Source: Stenotrophomonas sp. UBA2302
GTDB taxonomy: Bacteria; Pseudomonadota; Gammaproteobacteria; Xanthomonadales; Xanthomonadaceae
DNA length: 16,945 nucleotides
Assembly: GCA_002345545.1 (NCBI GenBank)
Contig: DDVW01000078.1
Span: 13,947-30,891 of the forward strand
Direction of reading: 5' to 3'
Shown here: one piece after another, positions 7,460-15,104 of the stretch
How positions within the stretch are numbered: position 1 is the first letter of the stretch
Layout: every line of letters starts with the position of its first letter
The notes under the pieces: generated by a model
Seen by the model: only the letters and a program-made list of their open reading frames with translations
Databases searched by the model: none
What the model was told of the DNA's origin: nothing
Program-made: the position numbers and the translations under genes

Positions 7460-9358
7460 TCAGCGCTGCGGCGCGAGGATCTTGCTCAGCAGATCCGGTG
7501 CGCCGGCGATGCGGCGCAGATGCGGATAGCGTAGGCCGGCGCGGTAGTCGATGCGCACGCTGCGGAAACTGTCGGCCTGGCGCACGATCAGCTCGACCGG
7601 CACACCGCTCTTCGCCTCGGTTACCGCCTGCTTCAGGCGCGCAGCACTGTAGGCCAGGCCGTTGACCGCGACCAGCGTCACGTCCTTGGCCAGCCCGGCC
7701 TTGAACGCGGAGCTTTCCCAGCCGACGAACTGCAGCACGCCGTCGTTGCCCACTTTCATGCCCAGTGAATACTGCAGGTCGGTCAGGCCGTCGGCTTCGC
7801 CATCGGCGATGACCAGATTCGGTTGTTCGCTGAAATGCAGTTCCCACCCTGCTGCGTGCAGCCCGTCCGGGGCGTGGCCATCGCGCGCGTCCAGCCGCGT
7901 GCCGATGAAGGCGTCCCAATCGCCGGGCTGCAGCGCTTCCAGCGCCTGCATCACATCACTGCGGTCGTACAGGTGGATCTGGCCCGGCTCACCGCCCTGA
8001 TGGAAGCGCCGCGCGAACGTATCCAGCGACACCTTGCCCTTCGACAAGCTGCGCAGACGTGCATCCACGCCCAGCCACAGCAGCGTGCTCTCGTTGTAGA
8101 ACTCGAACGCCCGCTGCCAGTCGGCCCAGGCCTGCGGCTTGGCGTTGAAGTCGAGGATGCCCTGATGGACGGTGTCATGCAGGTCGCGCCACTGCCGGCC
8201 CGGCTGGCTGGCGTAGTTGGCCTGCAGCTGCGCCAGCATCGCCATCGCGTAATCCGGCTGCCACAGGCCCGAGCGCGCGGCCAGCACCACCGCCCAGTAC
8301 TGGGTCTGGCCTTCGTACATCCACAGCTCGTCGTTGTGCATCGGCGCGTTGTAGTACGGCACCCAGGTCGGACGCGGGCGCCAGGCCTTGCCCACCCACG
8401 CGTGTGCGTATTCATGCGGCAGCAGGTCGTTGTCCAGAAACGGACGTTCGCCGCGCAGGTAGCCGTCATGCATGCCGTTCTCGCTGGACTGCGCATGCTC
8501 CAGGCCGATCCCGCTGAACACGTCCGACACTGCCAGCAGGAAGTTGTAGCGGCTGTACGGGCGCGCGCCGAACACCGCATCGGCCTCGCGCACCAGCGCG
8601 CGGTGCGCATCGAGCACCTTGCCGTCGGCCTGCAGCGCCTGCGGATTCTCGGCGACCACATCCAGCCACACCGGCTGCCGGGTCGTGTCGTCCAGCGCGA
8701 AACGCTTGAAGTGGCGTCCAGCGAACACCGGCGAGTCGATCAGCGTCATCAGCGACACCGGCGCGTAGTGCTCGGTACTGCCGCTGCGCTGGGCCACCTC
8801 CAAAGCCGTGCCGCTGTGCCAGCCGTCGGGCAGCCGCAATGACGGCTTGACCTGGATGCCGCGCGCATCCACGCCGGCCGGATACAGCAGCACCCGGTGC
8901 CATTGCAGGTCCAGCAGATTGGGCGTCATCGCCACCCGGCCCTGGTCGGCGGCAGTCGGCGACAGGTACTGGAACTCGATCTCCAGCTCGCCCACACCTT
9001 CGGGCACCTGCAGCTGGAAGGCGTACATGTCGCCCGAATCGCGCGTCCACGGCAGCACCTGGCCGTTGCCACGGATGACCAGCCCGGCCATCTGGTTGAT
9101 CGGCCCGGTCGGGGCATGGTTGCCGGGAATCCACTGCGGATACCACAGCCTCAGCGGACCGGCCGACACCGGGATGCGCTGGCGCACGCGCTGGATGCGG
9201 CGCTCGATATCACTGGCATCCACCTCCAGTTCGATCACGCCCGGATAGTGCGGCTGCACCTGCATCGCCGCCGCCCGTGCATCCACCGGCTGCGCCTGTA
9301 CGCCCGCCAGCGGAGCAAGGCCCAGCATCACCACCAGCAACCAGCCACCTTTCTGCAT
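7460..9358 (-). CDS. Secreted M61-family metallopeptidase with PDZ domain
   Basis: A 632-residue exported peptidase of the M61 (glycyl aminopeptidase) family. The start chosen is the ATG at 9358, which gives a clean signal peptide (MQKGGWLLVVMLGLAPLAGV, cleavage after VQA near residue 22). An upstream extension to 9526 is arginine- and cysteine-rich, unlike any signal, and overlaps the DUF938 gene. After an N-terminal beta domain comes the zinc motif HEYAH at about residues 315-319 (HExxH), followed by MYEGQTQYW with Glu near 349 as the expected third zinc ligand. A PDZ-like domain occupies roughly 530-610 (GMKVGNDGVLQFVGWESSAF and LVAVNGLAYSAARLKQAV). It is expected in the periplasm or outside the cell; the substrate is unknown. 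It lies 58 nt downstream of the DUF938 gene, and an operon is likely. Confidence 0.92.
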   Translation of the reverse strand: MQKGGWLLVVMLGLAPLAGVQAQPVDARAAAMQVQPHYPGVIELEVDASDIERRIQRVRQRIPVSAGPLRLWYPQWIPGNHAPTGPINQMAGLVIRGNGQVLPWTRDSGDMYAFQLQVPEGVGELEIEFQYLSPTAADQGRVAMTPNLLDLQWHRVLLYPAGVDARGIQVKPSLRLPDGWHSGTALEVAQRSGSTEHYAPVSLMTLIDSPVFAGRHFKRFALDDTTRQPVWLDVVAENPQALQADGKVLDAHRALVREADAVFGARPYSRYNFLLAVSDVFSGIGLEHAQSSENGMHDGYLRGERPFLDNDLLPHEYAHAWVGKAWRPRPTWVPYYNAPMHNDELWMYEGQTQYWAVVLAARSGLWQPDYAMAMLAQLQANYASQPGRQWRDLHDTVHQGILDFNAKPQAWADWQRAFEFYNESTLLWLGVDARLRSLSKGKVSLDTFARRFHQGGEPGQIHLYDRSDVMQALEALQPGDWDAFIGTRLDARDGHAPDGLHAAGWELHFSEQPNLVIADGEADGLTDLQYSLGMKVGNDGVLQFVGWESSAFKAGLAKDVTLVAVNGLAYSAARLKQAVTEAKSGVPVELIVRQADSFRSVRIDYRAGLRYPHLRRIAGAPDLLSKILAPQR

Positions 9359-9416
9359 CAGCACCGCCTGCCCCTTGTTGGAAAGTTGTTCGGCATCCTG
9401 CCCCACCCTGCGCGCT

Positions 9417-10049
9417 TCACTGTGCGCGCTGCCACACCAGCGTGCGGTTGTTGGCCGGCATTGCCACGTCCTCGCGCAGCAGCAGCCCCTGTGCCCGCGC
9501 CAGCGCATCGACCGCCTCGAAGTCACGGATACCCGAACGCGGATCGCGCGCCTTCAGCCAGCCGTCGAAGACCCGGTTGCTGTCGCTGCTGAAGTCACCA
9601 CCGTAATTGAACGGCCCGTAGGCGATGAACGATGCGCCGGGCGCCATCAGCGCCGGTAATCCAGCAAACAGCGCCTGCACGTGTTCCCAGCCCATGATGT
9701 GCAGCGTGTTGGCGGTGAACACCGCATCGAAGCCGGTGACGCCATCGACGACCGGCAGTGGCGGTGCCGGTTGCAGTCCACCACCCACCACCGCCTGCAG
9801 CGTGACGGGGGGCGGCGTGTTCGGCAGCGCGGCCTCGTCCAGCCACTGGCCGATGCCCGGCAGCTGGTCGAGATGGTCACTGGCCTGCCAGCGCAGCCAC
9901 GGCATCGCCGCAGCGAAGTGCACCGCGTGCTGGCCGGTGCCGCTGCCGATCTCCAGCACGTGGCGGACCTCGGCCAGATGGCGCTGCAGCACCGCCAGGA
10001 TCGGCCCGGCGTTGCGGTCGCAGGATTCGGCATAGGGTTTGGGGATCAT
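9417..10049 (-). CDS. DUF938-family SAM-dependent methyltransferase
   Basis: A 210-residue cytoplasmic protein beginning MIPKPYAESCDRNAGPI, the characteristic N-terminus of the DUF938 family. It is followed by a class I methyltransferase SAM-binding motif, VLEIGSGTGQHAVHFA (31-46), and WQASDHLDQ. The family also shows the FDAVFTANTLHIMGW and YGPFNYGGDFSSDSN segments seen here. The methyl acceptor is not known. The ATG at 10049 is preferred because a GGAG lies about nine nt upstream and the KPYAESC motif starts at once; a GTG at 10067 would add six residues without a usable ribosome site. It is divergent from the TldD cluster with about 150 nt between starts. Confidence 0.9.
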   Translation of the reverse strand: MIPKPYAESCDRNAGPILAVLQRHLAEVRHVLEIGSGTGQHAVHFAAAMPWLRWQASDHLDQLPGIGQWLDEAALPNTPPPVTLQAVVGGGLQPAPPLPVVDGVTGFDAVFTANTLHIMGWEHVQALFAGLPALMAPGASFIAYGPFNYGGDFSSDSNRVFDGWLKARDPRSGIRDFEAVDALARAQGLLLREDVAMPANNRTLVWQRAQ

Positions 10050-10106
10050 CGAAAGCACTCCGTTCACTCCGCCGATTGTGCCGCAGCACGGCCCTGTGCC
10101 TGCTCA

Positions 10107-10118
10107 TGACCATGGTCA
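10107..10118. promoter_or_regulatory. 12-bp perfect palindrome in a divergent intergenic region
   Basis: TGACCATGGTCA is a perfect 12-bp palindrome between the divergent DUF938 gene (start 10049) and the first TldD-like gene (start 10200). A GTGCAC palindrome follows at 10122-10127. The location suits an operator controlling either gene, but no promoter elements could be assigned with confidence, and a single palindrome may be chance. Confidence 0.25.
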
Positions 10119-10199
10119 CTTGTGCACGGGGGCCGCCGCAGCGGAGATTCGAAGACCCTGTGCGGTGCCCGGCATCGCCGATTCCGGAGCCTTAGCATC

Positions 10200-11828
10200 A
10201 TGCAACGCCGCCAGTTCCTCACCCTTTCCGGTCTCGGCCTGGCCGGGATGATGCTGCCCAACGCCCGCCTGATCGCCGCCGAGGAGCTGCTCGCACCGGC
10301 GGACGTGGCGAAGAAGAAGGCCCTGGCCGACACCGTGCTGGCGCTGGCCAAACGGGGCGGGGCCAGCTACTGCGACGTGCGCATCGGCCGCTACCTCAAC
10401 CAGGCCATCGTCACCCGCGAGGACAAGGTGCAGAACGTCACCAACCGCGAGTCGGCCGGGGTCGGCATCCGCGTGATCGTCGATGGCGCCTGGGGCTTTG
10501 CCGCCAGCAACCGCAGCACGCCGCAGGCGGTGGCCGAGGCAGTGACGCAGGCGGTGGCGATCGCCCGGGCCAATGCGAAGATCCAGAGCCGCAGCGTGCA
10601 GCTGGCGCCGACACCCGGTGTCGGCGAGGTGCAGTGGAAGACACCGATCCGCCAGAACGCGATGGCGGTGCCGGTCAAGGACAAGGTGGAGCTGCTGCTG
10701 TCGATCAACGCTGCTGCGCTCAACGCCGGTGCCGATTTCATCAACTCGCAGCTGTTCCTGGTCAACGAACAGAAGTATTTCGCCTCCTCCGACGGCTCGT
10801 GGATCGACCAGGACGTGCACCGCATCTGGCTGCCGTTCACCGCCACCGCGATCGACAAGAGCAGCGGCAAGTTCCGCACCCGCGCCGGGCTGTCTGCGCC
10901 GATGGGCATGGGCTGGGAGTTCCTCGATGGCAACGCCGCCGACAAGCACTCGCTGCCCGGCGGGGTGATCGGCTACGGCAACTCCTATGATCCGGTCGAG
11001 GACGCCATCGCCGCGGCCAGACAGGCGCGCGCCAAGCTCGGCGCACCGTCGGTGAAACCGGGCAAGTACGATCTGGTGCTGGACCCGTCCAATCTGTTTC
11101 TGACCATCCACGAGAACGTCGGCCACCCGCTGGAACTGGACCGCGTGCTCGGCTACGAGGCCAACTACGCCGGCACCAGTTTCGCCACGCTGGACAAGCG
11201 CGAGCAGCGCTATCAGTACGGCAGCGACATCGTCAATTTCTTCGCCGACAAGACCCAGCCCGGCTCGCTCGGCGCGGTCGGCTATGACGATGAAGGCGTC
11301 AGGACGCGGCGCTGGGACCTGGTCAAAGACGGCAGGCTGGTCAACTACATGGCCACCCGCGACGAGGTCCACATCCTTGGCGAGGACGCCTCGCACGGCT
11401 GCAGCTATGCCGATTCGTGGTCCTCGGTGCAGTTCCAGCGCATGGCCAACGTGTCACTGGCGCCGGGCAAGTCACCGCTGACACCCGCGCAGATGGTCAA
11501 GGACGTGGAGAACGGCATCTACATCCATGGCCGCGGCTCCTATTCGATCGACCAGCAGCGCTACAACGCCCAGTTCGGTGGCCAGCTTTACTACCAGATC
11601 AGAAATGGCGAGATCACCGGCATGGTCGAGGACGCCGCCTACCAGATCCGCACCCCGGAGTTCTGGAACGCCTGCAGCGCGATCTGCGACGAACGCGACT
11701 TCCGCCTCGGCGGCTCGTTCTTCGACGGCAAGGGCCAGCCTTCGCAGGTGTCGGCGGTCTCGCACGGTTCGGCCACCACCCGCTTCGACGGTATCAACAT
11801 CATCAACACCGCACGCAGTCTCGGCTGA
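10200..11828 (+). CDS. TldD-like metalloprotease with Tat signal, copy 1
   Basis: A 542-residue member of the TldD/PmbA (U62) family. The N-terminus MQRRQFLTLSGLGLAGMMLP contains a twin-arginine motif (RRQFL) followed by a moderately hydrophobic stretch, so Tat export with cleavage around residues 26-28 is predicted. The zinc motif HENVGHPLELDR gives H304, E305 and H309 (HExxxH, as in TldD). Near the C-terminus, where E. coli TldD has a zinc-binding cysteine (CGKEGQ), this protein reads SFFDGKGQ, with no cysteine at that place. Characterised TldD proteins act with TldE on peptides, for example in microcin B17 maturation or CcdA degradation; the substrate here is unknown. The ATG at 10200 has GGAG ten nt upstream. 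It is a close paralog of the next gene, with long identical stretches through the active-site half. Confidence 0.88.
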   Translation: MQRRQFLTLSGLGLAGMMLPNARLIAAEELLAPADVAKKKALADTVLALAKRGGASYCDVRIGRYLNQAIVTREDKVQNVTNRESAGVGIRVIVDGAWGFAASNRSTPQAVAEAVTQAVAIARANAKIQSRSVQLAPTPGVGEVQWKTPIRQNAMAVPVKDKVELLLSINAAALNAGADFINSQLFLVNEQKYFASSDGSWIDQDVHRIWLPFTATAIDKSSGKFRTRAGLSAPMGMGWEFLDGNAADKHSLPGGVIGYGNSYDPVEDAIAAARQARAKLGAPSVKPGKYDLVLDPSNLFLTIHENVGHPLELDRVLGYEANYAGTSFATLDKREQRYQYGSDIVNFFADKTQPGSLGAVGYDDEGVRTRRWDLVKDGRLVNYMATRDEVHILGEDASHGCSYADSWSSVQFQRMANVSLAPGKSPLTPAQMVKDVENGIYIHGRGSYSIDQQRYNAQFGGQLYYQIRNGEITGMVEDAAYQIRTPEFWNACSAICDERDFRLGGSFFDGKGQPSQVSAVSHGSATTRFDGINIINTARSLG

Positions 11829-11878
11829 GTGGCGGAGAGGCAAGGCGACGAAGCGGTCACGGAAAAGCCCGGGCGCCC

Positions 11879-12019
11879 ATGTCGAAAGTCACTACCGCCG
11901 GCGTGCGCCCGCCGCAAGAATCAAACGGTTCGCAGCGCACCGCGAAGTCCTCGTCGTTTGTTGCCGTAACGCCCGCCGTGCGGGCCGTGCCACTGGAGAG
12001 CAGCCTTGCAAAGACGTGA
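11879..12019 (+). CDS. Possible small Ser/Thr-rich peptide overlapping tldD copy 2
   Basis: An open frame of 46 codons in the 177-nt gap between the two TldD-like genes. It starts ATG at 11879 and ends TGA at 12017-12019, overlapping the downstream gene start by 14 nt. The peptide is basic and rich in serine and threonine (for example KSSSFVAVTP), without cysteine or an obvious signal. The nearest purine-rich ribosome site (GGAAAAG) is distant. Third positions are G or C in about 73 percent of codons by my count, lower than in the neighbouring genes, which argues against long-term coding selection. It may be noncoding leader sequence. Confidence 0.18.
   Translation: MSKVTTAGVRPPQESNGSQRTAKSSSFVAVTPAVRAVPLESSLAKT
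11971..11985 (+). repeat. Short perfect inverted repeat before tldD copy 2
   Basis: GCCCGC-CGT-GCGGGC is a perfect 6-bp stem with a 3-nt loop. It ends 9 nt before the GGAGAG ribosome site of the second TldD-like gene. There is no following T-run, so it is not an ordinary intrinsic terminator. It could modulate readthrough or ribosome access. Confidence 0.35.
11995..12008 (+). promoter_or_regulatory. Ribosome binding site that sets a TTG start
   Basis: GGAGAG at 11995-12000 is followed by five nt and a TTG at 12006. No ATG or GTG in this frame gives the twin-arginine N-terminus, and the encoded MQRRDFL aligns exactly with MQRRQFL of the upstream paralog. The strong ribosome site and the paralog alignment together support a TTG initiation codon. 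Confidence 0.7.
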
Positions 12020-13640
12020 TTTCCTCGCCCTGACCGGGCTCACCGCAGGCGGCCTGATGGTGCCGTCGATCTTCGGCAAGGCGATCGCCGCCGAGCAGCT
12101 GCTGACCACGCTCGATCCGGCGCTGAAGAAGCGCCTGGCCGATGACGCGCTCAACGCCGCCCGCGCCGCCGGTGCCACCTATTGCGATGTGCGCATCGGC
12201 CGCTACCTGCGCCAGTTCGTGATCACCCGCGAGGACAAGGTGCAGAACGTGGTCAACACCGAGTCCACCGGCACCGGCATCCGCGTGATCGTCAATGGCG
12301 CCTGGGGCTTTGCCGCCACCAACGACCTCAGCCCGGCCGGTGTGGTCAAGGCCGCGCAGCAGGCCGCGGCCATCGCCCGCGCCAACGCCAAGGTACAGAC
12401 CGCGCCGGTGCAGTTCGCCAAGGCACCAGGTTACGGCGAGGTCAGCTGGCGCACGCCGATCCGCAAGAACGCGATGGAAGTGCCGCTCAAGGACAAGGCC
12501 GACCTGCTGCTGGGCGTGAACGCCGCCGCGCTCGGTGCCGGCGCCAGCTTCGTCAACTCGATGCTGTTCCTGGTCAACGAGCAGAAGTACTTCGCCTCCA
12601 CCGACGGCTCCTATATCGACCAGGACGTGCACCGCATCTGGGCACCGATGACAGTCACCGCCATCGACAAGAGCAGCGGCAAGTTCCGCACCCGCGCCGG
12701 GCTGTCCTCACCGATGGGGCTGGGCTTCGAATACCTGGATGGCGATGCTTCCGGCAAGACCGTGCTGCCCAACGGCGTGACCGTCTACGGCATGTCCTAC
12801 GACATGCGCGAGGACGCCATCGCCGCAGCCAAGCATGCGCAGGAGAAGCTCAAGGCACCGTCGGTCAAGCCGGGCAAGTACGACCTGGTGCTGGATCCGT
12901 CGCACACCTGGCTGACCATCCACGAAGCGGTCGGCCACCCGCTGGAGCTGGACCGCGTGCTCGGCTACGAGGCCAACTACGCCGGCACCAGTTTCGCGAC
13001 GCTGGACAAGCGCGAGCAGCGTTTCCAGTACGGCAGCGACAAGGTCACCATGTTCGCCGACAAGACCCAGCCCGGCTCGCTCGGCGCGGTCGCCTACGAC
13101 GACGAAGGGGTGAAGACCAAGCGCTGGGACCTGATCAGCGACGGCAAGCTGGTCGACTACCAGACCATCCGCGACCAGGCGCACATCCTCGGCAAGACCG
13201 AGTCGGACGGCTGCTGCTATGCCGACTCGTGGTCGTCGGTGCAGTTCCAGCGCATGGCCAACGTGTCGATGGCGCCGGGCAAGACCCCGCTGTCGGTGGC
13301 CGAGCTGGTCAAGGACGTGGAAAACGGCATCTACATCATCGGTGATGGCTCGTTCTCCATCGACCAGCAGCGCTACAACGCCCAATTCGGCGGCCAGCTG
13401 TTCTACGAGATCAAGGACGGCCAGATCACCCGCATGCTTGAGGACGTGGCCTACCAGATCCGCACCCCGGAGTTCTGGAACGCCTGCAGCGCCATCGCCG
13501 ACGAACGCGACTACCGCCTGGGCGGCTCGTTCTTCGACGGCAAGGGCCAGCCGGGCCAGGTGTCGGCGGTCTCGCACGGCTCGTCCACCGCCCGTTTCGA
13601 CGGCATCAACGTCATCAATACCGCACGCAGCCTCGGCTGA
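12006..13640 (+). CDS. TldD-like metalloprotease with Tat signal, copy 2
   Basis: A 544-residue tandem paralog of the preceding gene, collinear with almost no gaps. It starts with TTG. The N-terminus MQRRDFLALTGLTAGGLMVP carries a twin-arginine motif (RRDFL), and Tat export is predicted with cleavage near AIAAEQ (residues 26-30). The zinc motif HEAVGHPLELDR gives H306, E307 and H311. The C-terminal segment GGSFFDGKGQPGQVSAVSHG is shared with copy 1 and again lacks the cysteine expected from E. coli TldD. Differences are concentrated in the N-terminal third and in surface-like segments such as HILGKTESDGCCYAD against HILGEDASHGCSYAD. It is followed after 22 nt by the TldE-like gene, so those two are surely co-transcribed. 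Substrate unknown. Confidence 0.88.
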   Translation: MQRRDFLALTGLTAGGLMVPSIFGKAIAAEQLLTTLDPALKKRLADDALNAARAAGATYCDVRIGRYLRQFVITREDKVQNVVNTESTGTGIRVIVNGAWGFAATNDLSPAGVVKAAQQAAAIARANAKVQTAPVQFAKAPGYGEVSWRTPIRKNAMEVPLKDKADLLLGVNAAALGAGASFVNSMLFLVNEQKYFASTDGSYIDQDVHRIWAPMTVTAIDKSSGKFRTRAGLSSPMGLGFEYLDGDASGKTVLPNGVTVYGMSYDMREDAIAAAKHAQEKLKAPSVKPGKYDLVLDPSHTWLTIHEAVGHPLELDRVLGYEANYAGTSFATLDKREQRFQYGSDKVTMFADKTQPGSLGAVAYDDEGVKTKRWDLISDGKLVDYQTIRDQAHILGKTESDGCCYADSWSSVQFQRMANVSMAPGKTPLSVAELVKDVENGIYIIGDGSFSIDQQRYNAQFGGQLFYEIKDGQITRMLEDVAYQIRTPEFWNACSAIADERDYRLGGSFFDGKGQPGQVSAVSHGSSTARFDGINVINTARSLG

Positions 13641-13662
13641 CCGTCCAAGGAGTTCTTGAGCA

Positions 13663-14997
13663 ATGAGCATCTTCACCGAACAGGAAGCCAAGGCCATCCT
13701 GGACAAGGTCATCGCGCTGTCCAAGGCCGATGAGTGCACCGCCACGCTGGCCGGTTCCATCGAAGGCAACATCCGCTTCGCGCTGAACAATGTCTCCACC
13801 AGCGGCATCGTCAACAACGCCGAACTGTCGGTACAGGTGGCCTTCGGCAAGCGCGTGGGCACCGCCTCGATCAACGAGTTCGACGACGCCTCGCTGGAGC
13901 GCGTGGTGCGCCGCGCCGAGGACCTGGCCAAGCTGGCCCCGGAGAATCCGGAGTTCATGCCGGCCATCGCCAGGCAGACGTACACCGCCAGCCCGACCTT
14001 CAGCGCCTCCACCGCCGCGATCGATCCGGACTTCCGCGCCAAGGTCGCCGCCGATTCGATCGCACCGTGCCGCGGCCATGGCCTGATCGCCGCCGGCTTC
14101 CTCGAAGACGGCAACGGTTTTGTCGCCATCGCCAACAGCAACGGCAACTTCGCCTACCAGAAGAGCACCAGCTTCAACTACACCTGCACCGTGCGCACCG
14201 AAGACGGCCGCGGCTCGGGCTGGGTCGGCCGCAACCTCAAGGACGCAGCGGACTTCCGCGCCGACCAGGACATCGAAATCGCCAAGCGCAAGGCGCTGGA
14301 ATCGGCCGAGGCCAAGGCGCTGGAGCCGGGCAAATACACGGTGATCCTGGAGCCGGCCGCCGCCGCCGGGCTGGTCAGCTTCATGATGAATTTCTTCGAT
14401 GCGCGCTCGGCCGACGAAGGCCGCAGCTTCCTGTCCAAGAAGGGCGGCGGCAACAAGCTCGGCGAGCAGGTCTACGACCCGCAGGTGAACCTGTTCGCCG
14501 ATCCGTGGCATCCGGACGCGCCAGTGCTGCCGTGGGATGGCGAGGGCATGCCGCGCGAGCGCATGGCCATCATCGACAACGGCAGGATCGCCAACCTCAA
14601 CTACTCGCGCTACTGGGCGCAGAAGCAGGGCAAGACCGCCAATGCGCGGCCGGGCAACCTGCTGATGGGCGGCGGCAGCAAGTCCATCGCCGAACTGGTG
14701 CGTGGCACCGAGAAGGGCATCCTGGTCACCCGCACCTGGTACATCCGCATGGTCGATCCGCAGACCGTGCTGCTGACCGGCCTGACCCGCGACGGCACGT
14801 TCTACATCGAGAACGGCCAGATCAAATACCCGGTGAAGAATTTCCGCTTCAACGAATCGCCGGTGATCATGCTCAACAACATCGACGAGCTGGGCAAGCC
14901 GGTGCGCGTGGCCGGTGACGAGTCCAGTTTCGTGATGATGATCCCGCCGATGAAGCTGCGTGACTTCACCTTCACCTCGCTGTCGGATGCGGTGTAA
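13663..14997 (+). CDS. TldE/PmbA-like protein, no export signal
   Basis: 444 residues, TldD/PmbA family, close to E. coli TldE (PmbA, about 450). It has no HExxxH motif, which fits the non-catalytic TldE partner type. TldE proteins pair with TldD to form an active protease. The ATG at 13663 follows AAGGAG (13647-13652) by ten nt. The N-terminus MSIFTEQEAKAILDKVIALS is an amphipathic helix with no signal peptide, in contrast to the two Tat-tagged TldD-like proteins before it. Recognisable family segments include EPGKYTVILEPAAAAGLVSF near 225-245, a GRSFLSKKGGG region near 255-262, and C-terminal NFRFNESPVIMLNNI. The cellular location is cytoplasmic by sequence, unless it is carried out together with TldD. 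Confidence 0.88.
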   Translation: MSIFTEQEAKAILDKVIALSKADECTATLAGSIEGNIRFALNNVSTSGIVNNAELSVQVAFGKRVGTASINEFDDASLERVVRRAEDLAKLAPENPEFMPAIARQTYTASPTFSASTAAIDPDFRAKVAADSIAPCRGHGLIAAGFLEDGNGFVAIANSNGNFAYQKSTSFNYTCTVRTEDGRGSGWVGRNLKDAADFRADQDIEIAKRKALESAEAKALEPGKYTVILEPAAAAGLVSFMMNFFDARSADEGRSFLSKKGGGNKLGEQVYDPQVNLFADPWHPDAPVLPWDGEGMPRERMAIIDNGRIANLNYSRYWAQKQGKTANARPGNLLMGGGSKSIAELVRGTEKGILVTRTWYIRMVDPQTVLLTGLTRDGTFYIENGQIKYPVKNFRFNESPVIMLNNIDELGKPVRVAGDESSFVMMIPPMKLRDFTFTSLSDAV

Positions 14998-15019
14998 AGG
15001 CGAGAAGTGAGAAACGAGG

Positions 15020-15082
15020 AGTGGGGAGTGAGTAAAAGCAACACCAGGTGCGGCGGCTTGTGCCGTTCTCTCACTCCCCACT
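15020..15082 (+). repeat. 13-bp perfect inverted repeat with 37-nt loop
   Basis: AGTGGGGAGTGAG (15020-15032) is the exact reverse complement of CTCACTCCCCACT (15070-15082). The left arm is preceded by related AGTGAG-type sequence (GAGAAGTGAG at 15002-15011). It fills most of the 107-nt gap between the TldE-like and DUF4159 genes. There is no T-run after the right arm. It may be a dispersed intergenic repeat or a partial attenuator. The right arm ends 22 nt before the DUF4159 ATG. Confidence 0.65.
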
Positions 15083-15104
15083 TCCATCCACCCGCTCCTG
15101 TCTC

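Noticed and set aside
9359..9526. N-terminal extension of the M61 peptidase gene to 9526
   Set aside because: The extension is Arg/Cys-rich, overlaps the DUF938 gene and would bury the clear signal peptide that begins at ATG 9358.
11971..11990. Intrinsic terminator between the two TldD genes
   Set aside because: The hairpin is only 6 bp and is followed by CGTGCC, not a T-run.
12708..15087. Minus-strand open frames of several hundred codons opposite the TldD/TldE genes
   Set aside because: Composition is biased (His/Val/Ala/Asp-rich), there is no motif, and they are fully covered by well-supported sense genes. They are shadows caused by high GC.
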